Part shown: positions 58,462 to 64,000 of the stretch, piece by piece
Numbering within the stretch: the first letter of the stretch is position 1
Layout of the letters: the number at the start of each line of letters is the position of its first letter
From: JAAZPT01 sp964544955
Lineage (GTDB): Bacteria; Bacillota; Clostridia; Christensenellales; Aristaeellaceae
Direction of reading: 5' to 3'
DNA length: 64,000 nt
NCBI GenBank assembly: GCA_964544955.1
Contig: CAZJEB010000002.1
Location: forward strand, 1 to 64,000
Notes under the pieces: model-generated
The model's database searches: none
The model's input: the letters and a program-made list of their open reading frames with translations, nothing else
Told to the model about the DNA's origin: nothing
Made by a program: the position numbers and the translations under genes

Positions 58462-58972
58462 TAAAATACCACCCTTCTAAATGGCCTTCAAGTTGCTTCC
58501 TTGCCCTATTAAGGCGGGAGTTTATAGTAGATTCATTAATGCCTGTTACCTCACTAATTTCCCTTATGCTCATACCTTGGTAATAATATAGTAGTATTAC
58601 CTCCCTATACTTTGCACCTAAGGCCATAACGGAAGAAGTTACAGTATCGTCAAACTCCGTTTTATAATTAGAGTACAGGTTTAAATCATCAATGTTTTTG
58701 TTTCTATCCACCATTTTAAACCAAGTTTTCCTGCGTATATCCTTGCAGGTGTTTATGGCTATGCGTATTAGCCAAGCCTTTTCGTTGTTTAACTTTGATA
58801 TATTACTTATATGCTTGTAAGCCTTAATAAAGGTTTCCTGCACGGCATCTTCAGCCAAGGCAGAATCCTTTAAATAAATATAGCTCATGCGCAAAAGGCA
58901 TGTACCATAGGTATTCATAAGGCGTTCCAGCTCATAATCATCAAAGTTTGCTATGTTGTGGGCATTGCTCAT
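58448..58972 (-). CDS. ECF RNA polymerase sigma factor
   Basis: This 174-residue protein has region 2 (LLRMSYIYLKDSALAEDAVQETFIKAYKHI) and region 4 helix-turn-helix (VILLYYYQGMSIREISEVTGINESTINSRLNRARKQL). It should direct transcription of a small stress or envelope regulon when released by the downstream anti-sigma protein. AAGGGG precedes the ATG. I see no convincing autoregulated ECF promoter upstream. Confidence 0.92.
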   Translation of the reverse strand: MSNAHNIANFDDYELERLMNTYGTCLLRMSYIYLKDSALAEDAVQETFIKAYKHISNISKLNNEKAWLIRIAINTCKDIRRKTWFKMVDRNKNIDDLNLYSNYKTEFDDTVTSSVMALGAKYREVILLYYYQGMSIREISEVTGINESTINSRLNRARKQLEGHLEGWYFNEQF

Positions 58973-59091
58973 TTAACCACCCCTTTCAACTAATAAGACG
59001 CAGGCTTTTTAAAAAATAATGCAAATAATTTTAATAATATGTTAGCATTAAAACAAAATAAATAATAGTTTAACAAATAAAGTTTACAATT

Positions 59092-59127
59092 AAAAAAGGC
59101 AAGTGATTATACCCACTTGCCTTTTTT
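59092..59127 (-). terminator. Terminator of the Asp/Arg-rich protein gene
   Basis: Stem AAAAAAGGCAAGTG / CACTTGCCTTTTTT with an 8-base loop. A T run follows on either strand. Confidence 0.85.
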
Positions 59128-59142
59128 AATTTAGTGTTAATA

Positions 59143-59940
59143 TTACTTTTTAACAGTATCTTGTAATTTTTGATTTATTCTTGTTAAAACATGAATAAAA
59201 TATGCATTATCACCTTTAGATAATTTATCATCATCTATATCATCTAAAGCGTCGGATACGGCTTCATACTTTACTATGAATTTTGCATATTCATCTTGGT
59301 TTAAACTACCGTTATTCATATCACCAATAAATTTAATATATTGATCATAATAACCTTCGTAAACACTCATAGCATCTTTAAAGCTTGTGTGTACGGAATA
59401 GTTTTTACCTGCAATTTCAAAATCTTCTGTTTGGCCTGAAAAATCTTTGTTGAACCTTGGTATTTTATATTCTAGGTACTTACCACTTTTAAAGAAATCT
59501 TCTAGGTCGTCAAGATCATCAATGTCGTCCAAGTCTAGTAAGTCATCATCAAGGTCATATAAATCGTCAAAATCATCCAAGTCATCTAACAAATCATCTG
59601 CGTCATCATCGTCGTCACGGTCATCACGATCATCATCATCACGGTCGTCGCGGTCATCGCGATCATCATCATCGCGGTCGTAGCGGTCATCATCGTCATC
59701 ATCGTCATCATCGTCGTCACGGTCATCACGATCATCGTCATCATCACGGTCATCACGGTCGTCATCATCATCGTCATCGTCATCACGGTCATCATCGTCA
59801 TCATCATCTGCTTGAGCATAATATCCAAAGGCATCCCCCAAGCCTTCGAAACTAGCGAATGTAAAGGCTGTAAAACAATGAGATATTGTAAATACAAATA
59901 GAACAAGTAGTGTTAGAAACAGCTTTTTAGTAAGCTTCAT
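59143..59940 (-). CDS. Secreted Asp/Arg-repeat protein
   Basis: This 265-residue protein has a signal peptide (MKLTKKLFLTLLVLFVFTIS). Residues 45-116 contain almost only aspartate with regularly scattered arginine (one Tyr and one Ala). Residues 117-150 are a D/L-rich tract (DDLLDDLDDFDDLYDLDDDL), and the C-terminal 115 residues are ordinary and mostly helical (NKDFSGQTEDFEIAGKNYS... LTRINQKLQDTVKK). The acidic tract carries about 55 aspartates and should bind calcium or other cations or polycationic surfaces. AGGAGGG precedes the ATG. It is monocistronic. I recognise no family. Confidence 0.78.
   Translation of the reverse strand: MKLTKKLFLTLLVLFVFTISHCFTAFTFASFEGLGDAFGYYAQADDDDDDDRDDDDDDDDDRDDRDDDDDRDDRDDDDDDDDDDDRYDRDDDDRDDRDDRDDDDRDDRDDDDDADDLLDDLDDFDDLYDLDDDLLDLDDIDDLDDLEDFFKSGKYLEYKIPRFNKDFSGQTEDFEIAGKNYSVHTSFKDAMSVYEGYYDQYIKFIGDMNNGSLNQDEYAKFIVKYEAVSDALDDIDDDKLSKGDNAYFIHVLTRINQKLQDTVKK
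59590..59812 (-). repeat. GAT/GAC/CGT trinucleotide repeat tract
   Basis: On the plus strand this reads as ATC/GTC triplets with ACG/GCG interruptions over about 220 bases, encoding the Asp/Arg tract. Such triplet runs can expand or contract in frame. Confidence 0.85.
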
Positions 59941-60024
59941 AATAGTCCCTCCTCTTTTATATAATTAAATAAGTTTAACTAATTATAAAACAAAAAGGTA
60001 AGTAATGCAATCAAAATATACAAA

Positions 60025-60050
60025 TAAAAAACAGAGCAAAGCTCTGTTTA
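60025..60050 (-). terminator. Terminator of uxaC
   Basis: Stem AAACAGAGC / GCTCTGTTT with an AAA loop and T run on the minus strand, 4 bases past the stop. Confidence 0.85.
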
Positions 60051-60053
60051 AAA

Positions 60054-61460
60054 TTAATCTACATCTATGCCAAAATAATCCTTAGCGTTGTTAAAGCAAA
60101 TACCCTCAACAATGCTTTTTAAAACATCCCAATCGTTTACAAATTCGCCTTCCTCAACCCAAGTGCCTATGGCGTTGCATAGTATACGCCTAAAATACTC
60201 GTGGCGGGAGTAGCTTGTTATGCTGCGGCTATCTGTAACAATGCCAATGTAGGATGAAAGCACACCAGCGCTTGCTATTTTTTGTAATTGCCTTTCAAAG
60301 CCACTTCTAGTATCGCCAAACCACCAAGCTGTGCCAAATTGTATTCTACCCTTTGTTCCACCTTGGAATGCCCCTGCAACAGATGCAAGAACTTCGTTTT
60401 CTTGTGGGTTCATTGTATATAGTACGGTTTTTGGTAAACACTCTTCCCTAAGTTGTAGGTCTAATAGGCCAACTAATGGGCGAGCCATATGGCTATCATC
60501 CATAACGTCGGACCCACTCTTTGCACCATATTTTGCTAAAAGTTCACTGTTACAATCTCTAAGGGCACTTATATGGTATTGTTGCACCCAGTTATGCTCT
60601 TTAAATAGCTTTGCAAACTCTACCAACATGGCTGTTTGGTAATGTATTTTATCCTTTTTAGATGGTGTTATGCCCCTCATAGCATCACGCAATGCCCTAT
60701 CAACACGTTTATAGCTATAATCGGTATATGGCACAACATCTAAGTCTATACTAGCTATCCTTGTGCCAATTTCATGGAAGGTATCTACGCGTTTGCTCAT
60801 AAGGTCTACCAAGTCGTCAAAGCCATGAACGGTTATACCGCTTATAGCTTCAAGCTCGTGAATATGTTCAGCAAAACCTGGCCATTCAATATCCAACATA
60901 AAATCGGGTTTAAAGGATGGTAAAACTTTAACATCAAAGCTGTCATCAGCGCTTATTTGTTTAAATTCCCAAAGCTCATCAGCAGGGTCGCTGCTTGTGC
61001 AAAGCACCTTTACATTGGCTTTTTTTAGTATACCCCTAGCTGTAAAACCATCAGTTTGTAACATTGCAGTAGTTTTATCCCATATACCTTGAGCAGTTGA
61101 AGGGCATAGGGGTTCGTATATTCCAAATATGCGTTGTAGCTCTATATGGGTCCAATGGTATAAAGGGTTACCAATAAGGTAGGGCATAATTTCCGCATAG
61201 GCCATAAACTTATCATAATAGCTAGCCTCGCCCCTTATTTTACTTTCATCTATACCCATTGTACTCATGGCACGCCACTTATAATGATCCATACGCATCA
61301 TAAGTTCACCCAAGTTAGAATAACGCTTATCCTCAGCCAAAAGTTCGGGTTTAATATGGCAGTGATAATCGTATATGGGCATATTTTTAGCCACTTCGTT
61401 ATAAAGCCTTATAGCGGTATCATTTTTTAAAAGAAAGTTTTCATCCATGAATGCTTTCAT
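60054..61460 (-). CDS. uxaC: Glucuronate isomerase (UxaC)
   Basis: This 468-residue amidohydrolase-fold isomerase converts D-glucuronate to fructuronate or galacturonate to tagaturonate, the first step of hexuronate use. Hallmarks: IYDYHCHIKPELLAEDKRY with the metal-binding HxH (about 30-50), KVLCTSSDPADELW (about 170), GWVQQYHIS-like NWVQQYHISALRD (about 300), and GTAWWFGDTRSGFERQLQ near 375 with VTDSRSITSYSRHEYFRRIL after. GAGGTGAT precedes the ATG. It stands alone: no uxaA/B, uxuA/B, kdgK or transporter is nearby. Confidence 0.95.
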   Translation of the reverse strand: MKAFMDENFLLKNDTAIRLYNEVAKNMPIYDYHCHIKPELLAEDKRYSNLGELMMRMDHYKWRAMSTMGIDESKIRGEASYYDKFMAYAEIMPYLIGNPLYHWTHIELQRIFGIYEPLCPSTAQGIWDKTTAMLQTDGFTARGILKKANVKVLCTSSDPADELWEFKQISADDSFDVKVLPSFKPDFMLDIEWPGFAEHIHELEAISGITVHGFDDLVDLMSKRVDTFHEIGTRIASIDLDVVPYTDYSYKRVDRALRDAMRGITPSKKDKIHYQTAMLVEFAKLFKEHNWVQQYHISALRDCNSELLAKYGAKSGSDVMDDSHMARPLVGLLDLQLREECLPKTVLYTMNPQENEVLASVAGAFQGGTKGRIQFGTAWWFGDTRSGFERQLQKIASAGVLSSYIGIVTDSRSITSYSRHEYFRRILCNAIGTWVEEGEFVNDWDVLKSIVEGICFNNAKDYFGIDVD

Positions 61461-61567
61461 AAAATCACCTCAGTTATTTTGTTATATTGTAAACAATGAG
61501 CTTTTAGCTGTCAAGGTAAAATAAGCATACTATGTATTATTTACAATAATTTTATTTGTTTGTTGTA

Positions 61568-61592
61568 AAATAAAACCCGCCTAAGCGGGCTT
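61568..61592 (-). terminator. Terminator of the BceAB-type operon
   Basis: GCCCGC/GCGGGT hairpin (61575-61590) followed on the minus strand by a T-rich run, just after the permease stop. Confidence 0.78.
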
Positions 61593-61597
61593 ATGTT

Positions 61598-63559
61598 TTA
61601 TTTCATATTTACTATTTTGTAATACCTTATGGCTGTTAGCTTATATACTACAACATATCCTAAAGCATACACTACACATAGGGCAGCTATTATTTGCATA
61701 AACAATGAATGGTTTATACCATTTAGCAATCTAAGTATATCTGTAATGTTTTTATAAGCGGCTATTATATGTATAAAGGCTACTATAAGGGGGCTAAAGA
61801 ATACTATTAAAACCTGCTTGTTTATTATGGATTTTACCTTTTTATCCTCTATGCCTATCTTTTTAAGTAGCTGGAATCGGCTTCTATCCTGTATACCCTC
61901 TGTAATTTGCTTGTAGTAAATTATTAACACTGTTACAAGTAGGAATATTCCGCCTAAGTATATGCCTATAAAGAAGAATATGCCATATACCATGTAAAAT
62001 TCCTGTCTTGCCGTTTGCCTGTTTTCGTTGCTATGGGGTTGAAGCTTAAAGTTTTCACTAAAGGCCATTATATCATCAGCGCTTCCATCAAAGTTAAACT
62101 GGTAAATTAAACTTGTAGCGGATGCAGAGGATGATATGCTACTAAAGGCCTTAAGGTCTTTAAATATTATAACTAAATTATCTTTATAAATATTGTTTAA
62201 TGATGGGTCTACATATTCAAGCTTTGGTAAATCTAAATTTTTAATTTTAAATAATTTTTCAGCATCGTTTTCACCTTTAATTATAATGCTATCTCCAAGC
62301 TGTACATTGCCTATAACAAATATTTCATCATCATTTAACTGAATATTAGTGCCATTTATATTGTTATAATCATCTAAAAACAAGTATTGGGTTCCAATGG
62401 GGTTTTTTAAATTTGTAAAAAAGTCCCATTTAGCCATGCCAAACTTTCCGTCAACAATTTCACTAACTCGCACGCTGCTTTTATAATAAATTGAATCGGT
62501 AACCTTTATGTTATACTCTGCCTCAGCCTCTTTAAGTTTGCTTTGAACTTGGTTTAAGTCAAACTCAGCATAATCGTTATAGGTGGATTTATACATGTAC
62601 AAATACCTTTTGTGCAATGAATCCTCAAGGCTAGCATATAGGCTTAAACTTGTGGAAACTGCCACCAATGTCATTGTGCTTAGTATGCATATGGAGGCTA
62701 AGCCTGCTGCATTTTGCTTCATACGGTATATTAAATTTGATACGCTTAAAAAGTTGTTTGATTTATAGTAAAAGCTTTTGCGGCTTTTTAAAAACTTTAA
62801 TATTGCAATGCTTACATTTATAAACAACAAATATGTACCTATTATAACTAATATAACAGCTATAACAAAGTTAGATAAAGCAGTAACGTAGTTTTCTGTG
62901 TTGTGGGCTAAATAGTAGCCTATGCCTATAAGAACTATACCTAATACTGTGCCAACAAACTTAAACTTGGGCTCTTTTTCGCCTTTTTCCTGTTCACGAA
63001 GTATATCCAGAGGTTTCAAGCTTAAAAGCTTAATTTGGTTTTTAATTATGCTAAACAAATATATTATAAAAAAGAATACTGCTGTGTTAAATAATGCATT
63101 TTTATCTATGTAAAAGCTTATAGGGGATTTTATGTTTATAATTTTTGTTAGTATTAAATAGAACAGCCTTGAAAACAACATACCAGTAAGTAAACCAATT
63201 ATTATTGTAAACAGGGCAATAAACAGTGTTTCTAAGCTTACAACTTTTATTATTGCGCTTTTATCTAAGCCTAATATACTGTAAAGGCCCAGTTCCCTTG
63301 TTCTATACTTTATTAAAAAACCATTTGTATAAAGTAGTATTATAAAGCTTATAAAAGCAGTAACTGTTACACAAATTGTAAATAGTGGCGAAAAGGTTTT
63401 GGCCATGGGGCCTAAGCTTCTATCCAACTGGTTGGCAAGGTTTACTAGCATAAAAAACATTGCTACAAATATTATGCCCATAAGCATGTAGGGTACAAAT
63501 ATTCTTTTATTGCTTTTTATGTTTTTAACTGCTAGTTTAGAATATAAGCTATTCCTCAT
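61598..63559 (-). CDS. BceB-type (FtsX-family) ABC exporter permease
   Basis: This 653-residue membrane protein has the BceB layout: a transmembrane helix near the N-terminus, three in the first FtsX block (about 55-180), further helices, a large extracellular domain of about 200 residues after helix VII (SLYASLEDSLHKRYLYMYKS...), and three C-terminal helices. Such permeases pair with BceA ATPases to sense and detoxify antimicrobial peptides such as bacitracin, often with a two-component system that would lie outside the window. The ATG at 63559 has GGAAGGCGG; a GTG three codons earlier overlaps further into the ATPase gene and is the alternative. Confidence 0.85.
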   Translation of the reverse strand: MRNSLYSKLAVKNIKSNKRIFVPYMLMGIIFVAMFFMLVNLANQLDRSLGPMAKTFSPLFTICVTVTAFISFIILLYTNGFLIKYRTRELGLYSILGLDKSAIIKVVSLETLFIALFTIIIGLLTGMLFSRLFYLILTKIINIKSPISFYIDKNALFNTAVFFFIIYLFSIIKNQIKLLSLKPLDILREQEKGEKEPKFKFVGTVLGIVLIGIGYYLAHNTENYVTALSNFVIAVILVIIGTYLLFINVSIAILKFLKSRKSFYYKSNNFLSVSNLIYRMKQNAAGLASICILSTMTLVAVSTSLSLYASLEDSLHKRYLYMYKSTYNDYAEFDLNQVQSKLKEAEAEYNIKVTDSIYYKSSVRVSEIVDGKFGMAKWDFFTNLKNPIGTQYLFLDDYNNINGTNIQLNDDEIFVIGNVQLGDSIIIKGENDAEKLFKIKNLDLPKLEYVDPSLNNIYKDNLVIIFKDLKAFSSISSSASATSLIYQFNFDGSADDIMAFSENFKLQPHSNENRQTARQEFYMVYGIFFFIGIYLGGIFLLVTVLIIYYKQITEGIQDRSRFQLLKKIGIEDKKVKSIINKQVLIVFFSPLIVAFIHIIAAYKNITDILRLLNGINHSLFMQIIAALCVVYALGYVVVYKLTAIRYYKIVNMK

Positions 63560-64000
63560 ATACGGCACCGCCTTCCAACATTAGTGATAATGCATTGCTT
63601 ATTTTTTTGTTCATTTCTAGTGGGCTTAATTCACCCCTGTATATTTGGTGGTAAATTATACCGTCTTTTATAAACATAACCCTTTTTGCCCTTGAAGCAG
63701 CCTTTACACTGTGGGTAACCATAAGAATTGTTTGGCCGCTGTTATTAATTTCCTCAAACAAGTTCATAAGTTCACCGCTATTTTTTGTATCTAATGCTCC
63801 AGTAGGTTCATCTGCCAAAAGTATATCGGGTTTGCCTATTATTGCCCTTGCTACGGCTACACGCTGCCTTTGGCCGCCACTAACTTCATAGGGGTATTTT
63901 TTTAATAGGTCAAACAGGTTAAGGCTTTTTACTACATGGGCTAATTTTTCCTCAATTGCCCTAATGGGTACATCGGATAGTACAAGGGGTAATACTATAT
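63549..64000 (-). CDS. BceA-type ABC transporter ATPase (5' end beyond window)
   Basis: The partial 150-residue C-terminal part of a nucleotide-binding protein continues past 64000. Visible motifs are signature VSGGQRQRVAVARAI, Walker B PDILLADEPTGALD and H-loop VTHSVK, which match the MacB/BceA group. Walker A lies outside. It overlaps the permease start by about 10-20 bases, giving translational coupling. Confidence 0.88.
   Translation of the reverse strand, partial: IVLPLVLSDVPIRAIEEKLAHVVKSLNLFDLLKKYPYEVSGGQRQRVAVARAIIGKPDILLADEPTGALDTKNSGELMNLFEEINNSGQTILMVTHSVKAASRAKRVMFIKDGIIYHQIYRGELSPLEMNKKISNALSLMLEGGAVYEE

Noticed and set aside
59447..59906. Ser/Arg and Met/Thr-rich frames overlapping the Asp/Arg tract
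   Set aside because: Alternative-frame readings of the trinucleotide repeat; the minus-strand gene has the ribosome site, signal peptide and terminator.

Overview
The window is low-GC, AT-rich DNA that reads like a Gram-positive anaerobe of the Bacillota, class Clostridia. The evidence is the strong GGAGG ribosome sites, the sigma-A promoters, the dense Rho-independent terminators, secreted proteins with Gram-positive signal peptides, a BceAB-type exporter, and a selenium-linked yedE/yedF cluster. I cannot name the genus. I see no tRNA, rRNA, CRISPR array, transposase or phage gene.

Layout. (1) 1-1560 is non-coding and repeat-rich: direct repeats, tiny GC hairpins and a G-run tract. Related modules recur in inverted orientation at 16250-16740, so the two bracket about 14.7 kb of transport and salvage genes. 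(2) 1.6-8.0 kb holds a MarR regulator with a YitT-type membrane protein, and a three-gene ABC importer whose ATPase carries a large insertion. (3) 8.5-16.2 kb is a sugar-salvage operon: ribose-type ABC importer, methylthioribose kinase (mtnK), the isomerase mtnA, a FucU-type mutarotase and a LacI regulator. (4) 17.0-18.2 kb is a CofE-like ligase homologue. (5) 18.4-23.4 kb is a giant secreted protein with a Pro/Thr stalk and about 16 Ig-like modules, broken by a 2-base frameshift. (6) 23.5-33.6 kb is a run of small operons: oxidoreductase, SGNH hydrolase and lipoprotein, flavodoxin/ferredoxin, a SIMPL/PH/secreted trio, a WYL regulator, a FrnE-like thiol oxidoreductase with an ADP-ribosylglycohydrolase-like enzyme, and another YitT-like membrane protein. 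(7) 33.8-38.4 kb is a tandem array of three secreted caspase-like (C14) proteins with N-terminal Ig-like modules. The third has lost both catalytic residues. (8) 38.6-47.4 kb, minus strand, is a second giant modular protein of about 2,900 codons carrying a frameshift in its signal peptide and an in-frame nonsense codon. (9) 47.7-56.6 kb holds a nitrilase-family enzyme, two tiny membrane proteins, an RclA-like flavoenzyme, a broken secreted protein, rpiB, and the selenium/sulfur cluster (DUF3343, yedF, yedE, cysteine desulfurase, LysR). (10) 56.6-64 kb holds an ECF sigma/anti-sigma pair, an extraordinary Asp/Arg-rich secreted protein, uxaC, and a BceAB-type exporter cut by the window end.

The strongest theme is the surface proteome. 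One family of Ig-like modules of roughly 90 residues (signature GG..PY.YAFYVYKDG followed by FVKDA.G) is reused in two giant stalk proteins and three caspase-like proteases, all within 30 kb. The second theme is damage. At least five reading-frame lesions fall in four secreted or thiol-redox genes, while metabolic genes in between are intact. This is either ongoing pseudogenisation or switching of surface genes, or a sequence-quality problem; read data would decide.
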